Assembly: GCA_944324645.1 (NCBI GenBank)
Contig: CALUXB010000001.1
Span: 616,837-680,836 of the forward strand
Direction of reading: 5' to 3'
Length of the DNA: 64,000 nucleotides
Origin: an uncultured Elusimicrobiales bacterium
GTDB lineage: Bacteria > Elusimicrobiota > Elusimicrobia > Elusimicrobiales > Elusimicrobiaceae
Position numbers and translations under genes: made by a program. A model generated the notes under the pieces. That model was not told where the DNA came from. It ran no database searches and saw only the letters and a program-made list of their open reading frames with translations. Of this stretch, positions 15,974-25,312 are shown piece by piece. Position 1 is the stretch's first letter, and the number at the start of each line of letters is the position of its first letter.

Positions 15974-17476
15974 ATGAAAATATACGCTACTTCTTTTAAT
16001 CCGCGTGTGACAGATATTTCTGCCAATGCCGAAAATATTATCCGCCTGCTTAAAACGGCCAGTGCCCAGGCGGACTTGCTGTTTTTGCCGGAAGCGGCCC
16101 TGACGGGCTGCCCGCTGTATGATTTGTTTGAAGACAAGCGCATTATCAAACAAAATTTAGAAGCGCTAAAAGAAATTGCCAAACACACCAAAGACATTGC
16201 TTGTGTGTTGGGCTATATTGACTATTTGGATAAACAGCCCGCCAGCGCGATTGCTTTTATTTATAAAGGAAAAATTACCAAAATTTTTGATTACGAAACG
16301 CTGGATTTTATGGGACAAACCGTGCAAATCTGCCCGGGCAATATGGCGCAGTATAAAAATTTCTCTGAAGCAGACGTAGTGCTAAACCCTTGTGCGGTGC
16401 CTTACCGCCGCGGCGAAACGCCCGCGCGCATTGAAAGCCTGAAAAAAGCGGCTAAAAAGGCCGCCGCGCCGCTGCTGTCTTTAAACCTGCTTGGAGGGGG
16501 GGACGGCCTGGTGTTTGACGGGGTGTGTGCCTCGCTAAACCGCAAAGGGGAATATACTTTTGTCAGTGCGCCGTTTAAAGAGCAGTCTTTTATCTGGCAG
16601 CCGCAAGAGCGCACGCAACCCTGCACCTTTAAATATGATGATATGGCGGAGCTTTTGGAAGCGCTGTCTTTTTCCATCAAAGACCAGGTAACCAAATGTG
16701 GTATGGATAAGGTAATTTTGGGGCTTTCCGGCGGGTTAGACTCAGCGGTGGTGGCGGTGCTTTCTGCGCGTGCGCTGGGCGGGGAAAGTGTATTTGCCGT
16801 AGGGCTGCCTTTCCGCTATACCAGCGAGCTGAGCAAACAACTGGCGGAAAAGCTGGCGCATAATTTGAAAATTAATCACGAGCGCATCCCCATAGGGCCT
16901 GCGTTTGAAGCGGTAAAAAGCGGGATTTTGCACATATCTTCCCACCCGAAAGATTTAACGGAGCAGAATTTACAATCCCGTCTGCGCAGTGTGGTGTTGA
17001 TGACGCTCTCTGCCGAACTGGGTGGTATGGTGCTTTCCTGCGGAAACAAAAGTGAAGCCGCGGTGGGCTATTGCACCTTGTATGGCGACACCTGCGGCGG
17101 CCTGATGCCGTTGGGAGATGTGTATAAGAGCGATTTGTATAAATTGGCCCGCTATATTAATAAAGACGAAGAAATTATCCCGCAGGGTATTATAGACCGC
17201 GCCCCCAGCGCAGAGTTGGCCCCCAATCAAAAAGACCAAGATTCTCTTCCTCCTTACCCGGTGCTGGATAAAATTATCCGTGCGTATTGGGAAGAGCAGC
17301 TGCCTGCGGCGGATATCGTAAAAAAATACAAAATAGCCAAAGCGGTGGTGGCCGATGTCCTGCGCCGTATAGACGCTATGGATTTTAAACGCCGCCAATG
17401 CCCGCCTATCACGCAGACCAGCCGCTTTTGCCTTAGTGAGCGGCTGCGGCCTATAGCAAAAAAAATTACGGCTTAA
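15974..17476 (+). CDS. nadE: NAD+ synthetase with a shortened glutaminase domain
   Basis: The C-terminal half (from about residue 225) is a complete NAD synthetase: the ATP pyrophosphatase loop ILGLSGGLDSAVV (residues 248-260), QSRLRSVVLMTLSAELGG and GNKSEAAVGYCTLYGDTCGG. The N-terminal 205 residues are a nitrilase-fold glutaminase, recognisable by FLPEAALTGCPLYD with the first catalytic Glu at residue 40. This domain is shorter than the usual 260 to 280, and neither the Lys motif (K-x-x-LPNY) nor the Cys motif (CEDxW) is present in recognisable form. ICPGN at 119-123 may be a remnant. The enzyme may therefore depend on free ammonia. GAGG precedes the start. Confidence 0.9.
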   Translation: MKIYATSFNPRVTDISANAENIIRLLKTASAQADLLFLPEAALTGCPLYDLFEDKRIIKQNLEALKEIAKHTKDIACVLGYIDYLDKQPASAIAFIYKGKITKIFDYETLDFMGQTVQICPGNMAQYKNFSEADVVLNPCAVPYRRGETPARIESLKKAAKKAAAPLLSLNLLGGGDGLVFDGVCASLNRKGEYTFVSAPFKEQSFIWQPQERTQPCTFKYDDMAELLEALSFSIKDQVTKCGMDKVILGLSGGLDSAVVAVLSARALGGESVFAVGLPFRYTSELSKQLAEKLAHNLKINHERIPIGPAFEAVKSGILHISSHPKDLTEQNLQSRLRSVVLMTLSAELGGMVLSCGNKSEAAVGYCTLYGDTCGGLMPLGDVYKSDLYKLARYINKDEEIIPQGIIDRAPSAELAPNQKDQDSLPPYPVLDKIIRAYWEEQLPAADIVKKYKIAKAVVADVLRRIDAMDFKRRQCPPITQTSRFCLSERLRPIAKKITA

Positions 17477-17496
17477 TAGCCCATATTATTTCTTAC

Positions 17497-17520
17497 AACC
17501 CGCGCCGGTAAGCGCGGGTT
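17497..17520 (+). terminator. Hairpin after nadE
   Basis: AACCCGCGC and GCGCGGGTT form a 9-bp stem with a 6-nt loop. The T-run is weak (CTTACT). Confidence 0.6.
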
Positions 17521-17640
17521 CTTACTGTGTGGGAAAAGCAGGCCCTCTTTCTGCCGAGCGGTGCACGTACTGCTTTTGGGAAATTGTCCTACAGAAAAAG
17601 CGCAGAAACAGTTGCAAAAACGGAAACTATTTTCTGATTT

Positions 17641-18016
17641 TATAAAGAGGAACCCCCCGATATTCCATCGGGGGGTTCACGTCGACTCTTTCATTCACTC
17701 TTCCTTTTTAAGTCAGGCCGGGCGACTTATTACTTCAGGCACCGTCCGGTAACCACACGCCCCGCTTAGGCCGAACCAATTACATCAACCTGCGCGAAAC
17801 GTCTTACGTCTTCACACTACCCCACCGCCGGCCGCCGCGCCACTTCAAACACATCTTCGCTGGCTCCTGCGGTAACGTCTTGTTTATACGCTCTGCAGCA
17901 GCGGCTCTCACATCCGCTCGTTGCTACAGCCCTGCATCCGGTCAGTCCGCTTTCCTACCCGCATTCCTTCCTTTGCAGTTACCAATGCCCTATGCACCCT
18001 ACCTGGGACTGTCTTC
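17641..18016 (-). ncRNA. Unidentified structured RNA of about 370 nt
   Basis: This region lies between a consensus promoter (18050-18023, minus) and a 12-bp terminal hairpin (17650-17678). It has no plausible coding frame on either strand. The predicted RNA is GC-rich with local helices. CAGUCC (18010-18005) pairs with GGACUG (17948-17943). CUGUAGC/GCUGCAG plus AGCGG/CCGCU form a long hairpin at 17929-17893. UAAGUC/GACUUA form another at 17729-17709. I looked for RNase P RNA (GAGGAAAGUCC, ACAGAA), tmRNA, SRP RNA and 6S signatures and did not find them convincingly. It could be a divergent member of one of these or a new class. Location: between convergent nadE and glyS. Confidence 0.65.
17650..17678 (-). 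terminator. 3' hairpin of the unidentified RNA
   Basis: GAACCCCCCGAT and ATCGGGGGGTTC form a perfect 12-bp stem with a 5-nt loop. On the minus strand CTCTTTAT follows, a short T-rich tail. Confidence 0.7.
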
Positions 18017-18022
18017 ATTACT

Positions 18023-18050
18023 ATTATAAGCGGGTTAAAAAAATTGTCAA
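18023..18050 (-). promoter_or_regulatory. Perfect sigma70 promoter of the unidentified RNA
   Basis: TTGACA (18050-18045), 16-nt spacer, TATAAT (18028-18023): both hexamers match consensus exactly. The predicted start is at 18016 or 18015. With the ArsR-operon promoter it is one of only two full-consensus promoters noticed here, which suggests strong expression. Confidence 0.85.
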
Positions 18051-18315
18051 GGGGTTTTTTGTTCTTTATTTAGGTTTGCTTTTTTGCACTCATAAAATAA
18101 GAAGAGAAATAGTTAGCAAGCAAACTTTTTTCAGTGCAGTGCGGTTGGTTTTAAGGTAAAGAGAAGGGAATATCCTGCTAGGCTGCCGGAGGTAAAACGA
18201 GGGTTTGGACTGCGGGCGGAACTTGCCCGGAGATGGAAAGCGGATACAAATCCCTTGCAGAACAGTGGCATTTGTAAGCAGAAAGCCGCTTTGTTGATTT
18301 TACACGGTAGATAAG
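18051..18315. other. Spacer between the ncRNA promoter and the glyS terminator
   Basis: About 265 nt with no convincing ORF, tRNA or hairpin. A minus-strand frame of 78 codons crosses the glyS terminator, has no ribosome site and is Ser/Arg/Lys-rich; it is not accepted as a gene. Confidence 0.5.
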
Positions 18316-18346
18316 AAGAAAAACCCCGCCGTTTGCAGCGGCGGGG
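18316..18346 (-). terminator. Intrinsic terminator of glyQS
   Basis: CCCCGCCG and CGGCGGGG with a 7-nt loop, followed on the minus strand by a T-run. Confidence 0.92.
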
Positions 18347-18367
18347 CATAAACGGTATTCGTACCAA

Positions 18368-20446
18368 TTACAGCTTGGTAATATCTACAGCACCTTGCGT
18401 TAGAATTGCACGGACTTGAGCCAGCAACGCCAGGCGGTTTTGGCGTATGGCGGCGTCTTCTACATTTACCATTACATCGGTAAAGAACTGCGCCAGCGGA
18501 GCAGCAAAGCTGCCGCAAACGTGCAGTATTTGCTGGTAAGAAGCGGCGTCTTGTTCTTTGCCTTCTAAACTTGCCAAGGCTTCGTGTGCTTTCTGCACGG
18601 CGGCAAAAAGCTCTTTTTCCGCCGGAAGTTCTAAAAGCTGTTCCTGGACGCTGCCCTGTAGCGCGTCTGCTTTCTTTAAGATATTGCAGACGCGTTTGGC
18701 CGCTTCTGAGGCGGATTTAAAGGCTTCACCTTCGCGGTTTTCTTCCAGACTGTTGACCAGCGTTTCCACCGAAGAGAGTGGCAGGCCGTACCAGTTGTTG
18801 ACCGCTTCCACCGTGCCGGGCTGGTGTCCGCGCTGCTGCATAATTAAGGACAAGCGCTGAAAGAGGAAGTTTTTAAGTTCTTCTTCGGCTTTGGCGCCGT
18901 CTTTTCCTTCATACAGAGCCAGCGCTTTTTGTGTCAGCTCCCGTAAAGATACGTTTAAATTATTCTCCAGCAGAATGCGTACTGCACCAAAAGCCTGGCG
19001 GCGCAGGGCAAAGGGGTCTTCACTCCCGGTCGGGATTTGCCCGATGAGGAAGTTGCCCGCCAGCGTATCCATTTTGCCCGCCAAAGACACAATAGCTCCT
19101 GTTAAGGTGTCGGGCAATTCGGAGTTGGAAGAAAGCGGCCAGTAAAACTGCGCCATCGCTTCCCCTTCCTGCGGGTGGCCTTCCAGCTCGGCGTAGCGTC
19201 CGCCCATATAACCTTGCAATTCCGGGAACTCATAGACCACAGAGCTGGCCAAATCCGCATACGCATAGCCGGCGGCATAGGTTACGCTGTCTTTAATGGC
19301 GTCTTGACCCAAGCGGTCGCACAGCCACATAGCCAAGTCGCGCGTGCGGTCGGATTTTTGCAATAAATTGCCCAACCCTTCCACAAAGGTGCGCTCCACC
19401 AATTTGTTTTTAAAGTGGTCCAGGCCTTCTTTTTTGTCATTCTCGTAGAAGAAAACCGCGTCAGACAAACGCGCAGACATCACTTTTTTAAAGCCTTCAC
19501 GCACTTCGGTCTGGTTGGCAGACACTCCGTCCCGCACAGCGATAAAATAAGGCTGTATGTCGTTTCTGCCGTCCACCACCGGGAACATTTTAAGCTGGGT
19601 TTTAAACACGGTGGTAATCAGTTCTTTGGGCAGGGTTAAGAATTTTAAATCAAAATCGCCGCCCACTGCCACCGGGTGTTCGGTAAAATAGACGGTTTCT
19701 TCCACCAAGTTTTGGTCCAAATCCGCGTGGTAACCGCGGGCTTTGGCTTCGTTCATTACACCGCGGATTAACGCTTCGCGCCGGTCCTGCGGCAGGACCA
19801 AAATGGGCTGCGGCTGGGATTTTAAGAGCTCTACATAATAGTCTTTATCTGCTTTTTCCACCCGAATGGGTTTGCGCCCAAAAGAGGTAATGGGGTAGGT
19901 AAAGCGGTTGGACTTTACGCCGGCGATTTCAAAGGGCACAATCTTGCTGCCGTAAAGGCCGATTAAGCTGCGTATCGGGCGGCCCCATTTCAGACCGCTC
20001 TCTTCCCAGACCATATTTTTGGCAAATTCCATACCGGTAATGATTTTGACAAAAATTTCCGGCAGGAGCTTGGCCGTTTTTTCGCCTTTAATATTGAGCT
20101 CAGCAAAAATAAAGGGGCCTTTTTCGGTTTCTTTAATCACCAGTTTTTCCGGCTTAATGCCGTTTTTTTGGGCAAAGCCCGCGCTCTGGGGGGTAAAGTT
20201 GCCTTGTGCGTCTTTAAGCAGTTTGGCCGGGGGGCCTTTGACTTCTTTTTGCACGTCGGCCGATTTGTCGGCAATGCCTTCCACAATTAGGCACAGGCGG
20301 CGGTAGGTGCCAAAAGATTCCACCCGCTCATAGCCGATGCGGTGCTCTTCTAAAAGCTGTTTGGCTAAGGTTTCTATTTGGTTTAAAGCGGGTTTTACAA
20401 AACGCGACGGCAAATGTTCGCAGCCGATTTCCAAAAATGCGTTCAT
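18368..20446 (-). CDS. glyS: Glycine-tRNA ligase beta subunit
   Basis: The 692-residue beta subunit of the heterotetrameric GlyRS, needed for tRNA-Gly recognition. It has the N-terminal [17 protein letters not shown], the core [51 protein letters not shown], and a C-terminal anticodon-binding DALR-like region ([24 protein letters not shown]). The length is typical. The start overlaps the end of glyQ by 4 bp, so the two subunits are made from one mRNA. Confidence 0.96.
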   Translation of the reverse strand: MNAFLEIGCEHLPSRFVKPALNQIETLAKQLLEEHRIGYERVESFGTYRRLCLIVEGIADKSADVQKEVKGPPAKLLKDAQGNFTPQSAGFAQKNGIKPEKLVIKETEKGPFIFAELNIKGEKTAKLLPEIFVKIITGMEFAKNMVWEESGLKWGRPIRSLIGLYGSKIVPFEIAGVKSNRFTYPITSFGRKPIRVEKADKDYYVELLKSQPQPILVLPQDRREALIRGVMNEAKARGYHADLDQNLVEETVYFTEHPVAVGGDFDLKFLTLPKELITTVFKTQLKMFPVVDGRNDIQPYFIAVRDGVSANQTEVREGFKKVMSARLSDAVFFYENDKKEGLDHFKNKLVERTFVEGLGNLLQKSDRTRDLAMWLCDRLGQDAIKDSVTYAAGYAYADLASSVVYEFPELQGYMGGRYAELEGHPQEGEAMAQFYWPLSSNSELPDTLTGAIVSLAGKMDTLAGNFLIGQIPTGSEDPFALRRQAFGAVRILLENNLNVSLRELTQKALALYEGKDGAKAEEELKNFLFQRLSLIMQQRGHQPGTVEAVNNWYGLPLSSVETLVNSLEENREGEAFKSASEAAKRVCNILKKADALQGSVQEQLLELPAEKELFAAVQKAHEALASLEGKEQDAASYQQILHVCGSFAAPLAQFFTDVMVNVEDAAIRQNRLALLAQVRAILTQGAVDITKL

Positions 20447-21330
20447 TGGGCGGCCTCCTCTTTCTTTTCCTCTTTAGGCTCTACGCTTTCCACATACACT
20501 TTGGCGCAGGCTTTGGCCAGGTTGCGGATTTTGGTGATGATGTTGGTGCGGTCCGATACGGAAATGGCACCGCGCGCTTCCAGCATATTAAACAAATGTG
20601 ATACGCGCATCGCACATTCGTAAGCGGGCAAGTAGAGGCCTTTTTTGCACAGGGCGTGGCACTCGGCTTCGTTTTCTTCAATGTCGCGGCGCAGACGCTC
20701 CACGTTGGACTCTTCAAAATAATAGTGGGAAAACTGCCGTTCCCCTTCGTAATGCACATCGCGGTAGGTAACGGTGTCATTCCAGCGGATGTCAAAGACA
20801 TTGTCCACCTTCTGGCAGTACATTGCAATACGTTCCAAGCCGTAAGTGATTTCCACTGTAATAGGATTTAAAGAATATCCGGCCATATTTTGGAAATAGG
20901 TAAATTGCGTAATTTCCATACCGTCGAGCCAAATTTCCCAGCCTACGCCGCTGGCGCCCAAGGTGGGGGATTGCCAGTCGTCTTCAATAAAACGTACGTC
21001 GTGCTCTTGGGGGTCCAGGCCAATGGCTTTTAAAGAGTTTAAATAGATTTCCTGAATATTAGCCGGGGCCGGTTTCATAATGACCTGATATTGGTAATAT
21101 TTGCCCAGTCTGTTCGGGTTTTCGCCGTAGCGGCCGTCGGCAGGGCGGCGGCAGGGCTCTACATAAGCGCGGTTGACGGGGGTCTTGGTCAGTGCCCCCA
21201 GCACGGTGGCGGGGTTAAAAGTGCCCGCACCTTTTTCCATATCATAAGGCTGCACGAGAATGCAGCCCTGTTTCTTCCAATATTCATTTAAAGAAGAAAT
21301 AATGTCCTGAAAATTTTTTCCGTATTTCAT
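20443..21330 (-). CDS. glyQ: Glycine-tRNA ligase alpha subunit
   Basis: The 295-residue catalytic subunit of class II GlyRS. Signatures: [78 protein letters not shown] and [14 protein letters not shown]. Residues after about 270 form a short Lys/Glu-rich tail. No Shine-Dalgarno is evident; TATAAT lies 10 nt before the ATG on the minus strand, so the mRNA may have almost no leader. No T-box leader was seen. Confidence 0.96.
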   Translation of the reverse strand: MKYGKNFQDIISSLNEYWKKQGCILVQPYDMEKGAGTFNPATVLGALTKTPVNRAYVEPCRRPADGRYGENPNRLGKYYQYQVIMKPAPANIQEIYLNSLKAIGLDPQEHDVRFIEDDWQSPTLGASGVGWEIWLDGMEITQFTYFQNMAGYSLNPITVEITYGLERIAMYCQKVDNVFDIRWNDTVTYRDVHYEGERQFSHYYFEESNVERLRRDIEENEAECHALCKKGLYLPAYECAMRVSHLFNMLEARGAISVSDRTNIITKIRNLAKACAKVYVESVEPKEEKKEEAAQ

Positions 21331-21481
21331 AAGTAACTATATTATATAAAATCCCTTATGCCCCGCGCTGCTCAGCGGAAAGGAGGGGTTGTTTGGCGGG
21401 CCCAGAGAAAGTTGGCTCTGCAAATAGGGTGCGGCCGTAAAATGTTCAATAAGGCCTAGCACGGGCTGGGCATTTTGGCCC

Positions 21482-21511
21482 TTGTGGCAACGTGTTCTCT
21501 AAAAGTAAAAT
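21482..21511 (+). promoter_or_regulatory. Promoter of the HEIYGH protein gene (leaderless)
   Basis: TTGTGG (21482-21487), 18-nt spacer, TAAAAT (21506-21511), then 6 nt to the ATG at 21518. No ribosome site. Confidence 0.5.
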
Positions 21512-21517
21512 AGTTAT

Positions 21518-22246
21518 ATGTACAAATTATTTTTTTCTGTTTTTCTTTTATTGGCTCCCGCTTCTTTTGCTTTGGCTTCGTCGGTTGAGCAGCAAAAGGC
21601 GGCTTTTTCTGCGGCACTGGAAGATGCAGCCGTTCCGGCGGCTACTTTTTATCAGCCTTCTTTTGTAAATAAAGAAGAAGAATTTTTATACAAACAAGTT
21701 TTTAATTTTCTGCTTTTGTTCCCTCCGCAAGGCAAAAAATCCGTATTTGATTTAAGACAAAAAGACGTGCCCCACGCGCATATTTATGTGTATATTGCTC
21801 CGTCGGCAGAATTAAGAAAAATTCTGCGCGCCGGCGGGCAAAACCCGGATTTGGTATTGCCGGCCTCAACAAATGGGGTAACCCTTCCTATGGTGGAACG
21901 TACTACAGGGTTTAAAAAACTTATCGTGTTGATTGCTTCGGATTTAATTTTAGGAAAAGAAACGCTTACGTTCCCGCTTTCGGAAGCAAAGAGAGAAGAG
22001 TTTTTAGCTAAACTGTCTGCTTTGTTGGCGCACGAAATTTATGGGCATAGTTATTTGTATGCTTTTGACCCCCGCAGGGATATACCGCGCAAAGAACAAG
22101 AGGTGTATGCTTATAAACAGAGCTCCTCTTTTTTGGCGCGTATTGCCGCGCACCCGGAGTTAAAGCAAAGACCTGCCTTGGTAAAAGCTTTACAGAAAGC
22201 GCGGGAAGAAGAAGAGTATTTTTTGCGGTTATGGAATAACCGTTAA
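21518..22246 (+). CDS. Secreted protein with a HEIYGH metalloprotease-like motif
   Basis: A 242-residue protein with an N-terminal signal peptide ending near ALAS (about residue 21). The motif LLAHEIYGHSYLYA at residues 170-182, with a following Glu in QEVYAY (residue 195), looks like a zincin active site. However, one residue is inserted relative to HExxH (H-E-x-x-G-H). No family is recognised with confidence. A HAD phosphatase follows after 11 nt and is probably cotranscribed. It could be a metallopeptidase, or a fold that has lost activity. Confidence 0.6.
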   Translation: MYKLFFSVFLLLAPASFALASSVEQQKAAFSAALEDAAVPAATFYQPSFVNKEEEFLYKQVFNFLLLFPPQGKKSVFDLRQKDVPHAHIYVYIAPSAELRKILRAGGQNPDLVLPASTNGVTLPMVERTTGFKKLIVLIASDLILGKETLTFPLSEAKREEFLAKLSALLAHEIYGHSYLYAFDPRRDIPRKEQEVYAYKQSSSFLARIAAHPELKQRPALVKALQKAREEEEYFLRLWNNR

Positions 22247-22257
22247 GCGGAGAATGT

Positions 22258-22914
22258 ATGATTACCAGCGTGATTTTTGATATGGACGGCACACTGTTTA
22301 GCACAGAGCCGATTTATTTTAAATGTTACCAGCAGGCCGCTGAGCCGATGGGGCTGAAATTTACGTTTGAATTGTTTGAAAGCTGTATTGGTATGAGTGT
22401 GGCGGATTCTTCTAAATTGGTTAAAAACTATTTTGGAAGAGACGTGGATGTGGCCTATTTGTATGAACAATGCGGACGGAATTTTGAAAAATATATGGAT
22501 AGGCACGATATCCCTATGAAGCCTTGCGCCAAAGAAACGCTGGAATATTTTCGCAGCCGGGGGCTGAAAATGGGGGTGGCTACTTCCAATATCAGCCGTT
22601 GGGTGGAGAAACTGCTGGAAAAAGCTAAAATAGCGGATTATTTTTCCGCCGTTGTTACTTCTGACCACGTAACTAATCCCAAGCCGGACCCGGAAGTTTA
22701 TTTGCGTGTGGCGCAGAATTTGGGCTCAGAGGTCAGCCAATGCTTGGCCATAGAAGATTCCGTGGCGGGCGCTACGGCGGCTATTTCCGCGGGGATGCGC
22801 ACGGTGGTGGTGCCGGATTTAAAGCAGCCTAATTCGTTTGTGCGCGCCAATGCGTTTGGCATTTATAAGTCTTTGTGCGATATGCAGCCGGATATGGATG
22901 AACTTCTGGCTTGA
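22258..22914 (+). CDS. HAD-superfamily phosphatase, beta-phosphoglucomutase-like
   Basis: A 218-residue HAD hydrolase with motif I FDMDGTL (residues 7-13), motif II VATSN, motif III lysine in NPKPDPEVY and motif IV AIEDSVAG. The cap insertion after motif I is of the small helical type seen in beta-phosphoglucomutases and phosphatases such as YcjU or GPH-like enzymes. The substrate cannot be told. GCGGAG precedes the ATG. It is second in a two-gene unit and is followed by a strong terminator. Confidence 0.85.
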   Translation: MITSVIFDMDGTLFSTEPIYFKCYQQAAEPMGLKFTFELFESCIGMSVADSSKLVKNYFGRDVDVAYLYEQCGRNFEKYMDRHDIPMKPCAKETLEYFRSRGLKMGVATSNISRWVEKLLEKAKIADYFSAVVTSDHVTNPKPDPEVYLRVAQNLGSEVSQCLAIEDSVAGATAAISAGMRTVVVPDLKQPNSFVRANAFGIYKSLCDMQPDMDELLA

Positions 22915-22928
22915 TTTTGTTGTGTGTC

Positions 22929-22957
22929 AAAAAGCCCCGGCGCTGGCCGGGGCTTTT
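22929..22957. terminator. Bidirectional terminator
   Basis: AAAAGCCCCGGC and GCCGGGGCTTTT with a 4-nt loop (GCTG), between convergent genes. Confidence 0.93.
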
Positions 22958-22972
22958 GCATTTGCCAATTAT

Positions 22973-23629
22973 TTACTTCGTACTAATAATTACCAAATGT
23001 CTTTGGGACGGGAACACAATCACCAGGGTTGTCTGATCCGCCGAGATTACAATGCGGTTTGCAAACTCTTGGAATGCAAAAGCCGGAGTATTGCTGCTGT
23101 TGGTGCCGCCAAAAAGGTTCAGCAGGTTTCTCATCGTAGCCTCGGACAAAGTGGTCAGATCCGTTTTGCCTACCAATACATATCCCGGAAAGATTTCTTG
23201 GTTTTCACTAATGGCTTTTTGCAAGGCGTTATAACGGGTCAATACCGTTTGCATTTGGGCGGCAACAAACACTTCGCGTTCAAGATATTTGGCCAATTTT
23301 TCTTCTTCAGATAGCTGCTCAAAGTTCTTGCCTAAATCAAATGAGGGCATAGAGAAGAAAGCCTGCGGATCGCGGGTAATAAGTTTGCTGGTTCTTTTGG
23401 CAGACAAAGCATATGCTTTTTGTGTGTCGGCATATTCGCCTTTTAAGGCCAGCCCTAAATCTTGCCAGAAGTGGAAAGTGGCCTTCTCTATAGCAACCTG
23501 AAAATCCTGCTTTTGCACAGGGATATAGATGTAATTGCCGTAATTTTGTGCCGCCGCACCAGCCGCGCCAAAACCAATTAGCGCAATGGCAGCCAATAAA
23601 ATTTTGCCGCATTTCTTTCGTTTGGTCAT
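22973..23629 (-). CDS. Secreted protein of unknown function
   Basis: A 218-residue protein with a basic N-terminus (MTKRKKCGK) and a hydrophobic stretch ending at GAAAQN, a plausible signal peptide. The mature part starts with QNYGNYIYIPVQKQDF and is mixed alpha/beta with no motif I recognise. TTGGAG precedes the start. It ends at a bidirectional terminator. It is one of three adjacent exported proteins of unknown role (21518, 22973, 23816). Confidence 0.7.
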   Translation of the reverse strand: MTKRKKCGKILLAAIALIGFGAAGAAAQNYGNYIYIPVQKQDFQVAIEKATFHFWQDLGLALKGEYADTQKAYALSAKRTSKLITRDPQAFFSMPSFDLGKNFEQLSEEEKLAKYLEREVFVAAQMQTVLTRYNALQKAISENQEIFPGYVLVGKTDLTTLSEATMRNLLNLFGGTNSSNTPAFAFQEFANRIVISADQTTLVIVFPSQRHLVIISTK

Positions 23630-23780
23630 TATTGGTTTTCTCCAATATAAAAAGTTTAGCTACAATTATATTCTTAGAAAAATTAAAGTTTTTCACAAGG
23701 GAATTTGGACCTATTATTTTTTATTTAAAGACCTATAAAAAATGGGTCTGTTTATTTCTGCAGCGGCCAACAGTTGAAGC

Positions 23781-23804
23781 ACACCCCGGCACTAGCCGGG
23801 GTGT
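23781..23804. repeat. Perfect hairpin without T-run
   Basis: ACACCCCGGC and GCCGGGGTGT form a 10-bp stem with a 4-nt loop. Neither strand has a following T-tract, so it is either a weak terminator of the gene at 23816 or an mRNA-stabilising stem. Confidence 0.6.
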
Positions 23805-23815
23805 ATGAACAGCAG

Positions 23816-24445
23816 TCAATAAACTGCCAGGTTTTTATATGGAGTGCGTAACTCTTCCACCGCCTCTAAACTCAGGGGGTCATTTAAATTGAATGTGAGG
23901 GTTTTATCTTTAGGATTCACCACAAACCAAAAAGTAACTGATTGGCTTGGGTTAAAATAGTGGTCTAAGCGGAGCAATATGGCCTTTTTATATTGCCTGG
24001 CATAACGGGGAGAAACCTGCCCGGCAAAAAAACGGACTATATATTTGAGGTTTTCTGGAGTCAGCGCACAAAAGTCAAAAGGCACAAGGGCTGTCAGCTC
24101 ATAATTGGAAAATAATTTTTGGGCTTGGGCCGCTTGCTTGATTTGATTGTAATTATTTACACAGGTGCGCACATCCACATTGGGATTATTTTTTACTTCG
24201 TCATAAAAAGCTTGCATTTTCTGACGTTCTTCTTGATGTACGCCGCAGCGGCGTACATATTCCCCAACAAACGTTCCCAAAACAGAGGCCCCACCGTAAT
24301 TATCTACGCGGCTGTTTGCCTTTTGCAAGGCTTTTTGCCACGAGATGGGTTTTTTATCAAAACTTTGCCCTGCGTACGCTGGGTTCAAAGTTGCTGCGTA
24401 TATGGTACAAACCGACATAATTGTTATCCAAAGTTTAGTTGGCAT
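23816..24445 (-). CDS. Secreted protein of unknown function with three cysteines
   Basis: A 209-residue protein with a likely signal peptide (cleavage near NPAYAGQS, residue 25). The mature part is helix-rich with cysteines in VRRCGVHQEER, VRTCVNN and DFCALTP. No family is recognised. AGGAG precedes the ATG at normal spacing. It is probably monocistronic. The three cysteines suggest at most one disulfide if exported; that is inference. Confidence 0.7.
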   Translation of the reverse strand: MPTKLWITIMSVCTIYAATLNPAYAGQSFDKKPISWQKALQKANSRVDNYGGASVLGTFVGEYVRRCGVHQEERQKMQAFYDEVKNNPNVDVRTCVNNYNQIKQAAQAQKLFSNYELTALVPFDFCALTPENLKYIVRFFAGQVSPRYARQYKKAILLRLDHYFNPSQSVTFWFVVNPKDKTLTFNLNDPLSLEAVEELRTPYKNLAVY

Positions 24446-24541
24446 ATTTTCTCCTAATTTTTTTGTTTCTGATAATAAGACCTTGTTTTTTATTCCCCAC
24501 CTTTCTAAGGAGCTATAACAAAGGGAAATACACGGTCTTTT

Positions 24542-25237
24542 TTAATAAGCAGGCACTTCTTGTATATTCTTGCCGGCAATAGGAGCAGACAAAGAGTCCT
24601 TGTCCGCCAGCCCAAAGCTTTTTAGGGTGTGTAGCGGGCTGGTCAAATAGCGGTTTAGGAAACGCTGGCAAACGCTGTTGCATTTTGCCAGCGACAACAA
24701 ATCCTCAGGTGAAGTAAAATCTAAAGCAGAAAATTCGTCTTCGTGCATACGGCGCCAAAAATCGGCGGAGATCTGCAGAACTGGGTGATCTAACCCAAAA
24801 CCTGCCGCCGCCATTAAACGTAAGGTAAATGCCGCAACAAAAGCAGGGGTGGGCTCTCCATATTCCAGTTCCGTCAGCGCTTGCAGCAACAGCCGGTATT
24901 TTTCCTGGCTGGGCTGGTGCGGCGGTGTCAGGCGCATAAACAGTTCGCAAAAGTGAAAGGCCAAGGATTGGCGTTTGAGGTTGTGACGGATATGGGGAAA
25001 AACGTGTGTTATTTTGCCGCCGGTTACCGTCCCCAAGACATTGGCGTTGCGGGCATATATGCGGTAATCCCCGCAGCTAAAGGGCTCGCTTAATGCTTTG
25101 AGCTTGCCTTTGGCGCGGTTGACCCCGGGCAGGCGCAAATTAATTCGCCCGTGCTGCAGCGTATAAAGCGAAATAATACGGTCCGCTTCCCGGAAATCCT
25201 GGCGGAAAAGTACAATGCCTTGGTCAGTAAATATCAT
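24542..25237 (-). CDS. recO: DNA repair protein RecO
   Basis: A 231-residue protein of the RecFOR pathway, which loads RecA on SSB-coated gaps. The N-terminal OB-fold begins TDQGIVLFRQDFREADRIISLYTLQHGRI, and GVNRAKGKLKALSEPFSCGDYRIYARNANVLG follows as in RecO. The C-terminal helical domain is present but the four-cysteine zinc site of some RecO proteins is incomplete (one Cys pair, KCNSVC). An extended -10 (TGC-TACATT) lies 7 nt before the ATG with AGGA in between, so the leader is very short or absent. Confidence 0.85.
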   Translation of the reverse strand: MIFTDQGIVLFRQDFREADRIISLYTLQHGRINLRLPGVNRAKGKLKALSEPFSCGDYRIYARNANVLGTVTGGKITHVFPHIRHNLKRQSLAFHFCELFMRLTPPHQPSQEKYRLLLQALTELEYGEPTPAFVAAFTLRLMAAAGFGLDHPVLQISADFWRRMHEDEFSALDFTSPEDLLSLAKCNSVCQRFLNRYLTSPLHTLKSFGLADKDSLSAPIAGKNIQEVPAY

Positions 25238-25244
25238 ATATCCT

Positions 25245-25253
25245 AATGTAGCA
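25245..25253 (-). promoter_or_regulatory. Extended -10 promoter of recO
   Basis: TGC-TACATT on the minus strand, 7 nt before the recO ATG. Confidence 0.45.
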
Positions 25254-25312
25254 TATTTGCGGGTTGTCTGCGTGCAATATGGCCGTTTAATGCCGTTTTG
25301 GACAAAAACCCG

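Noticed and set aside
17641..18016. RNase P RNA or tmRNA as identity of the unknown RNA
   Set aside because: The size fits, but the conserved 5' GAGGAAAGUCC and 3' ACAGAA core of RNase P RNA, and the tRNA-like ends and tag frame of tmRNA, could not be found. A covariance search would settle it.
18131..18367. 78-codon minus-strand frame after glyS
   Set aside because: It contains the glyS terminator hairpin, lacks a ribosome site and has no family resemblance.
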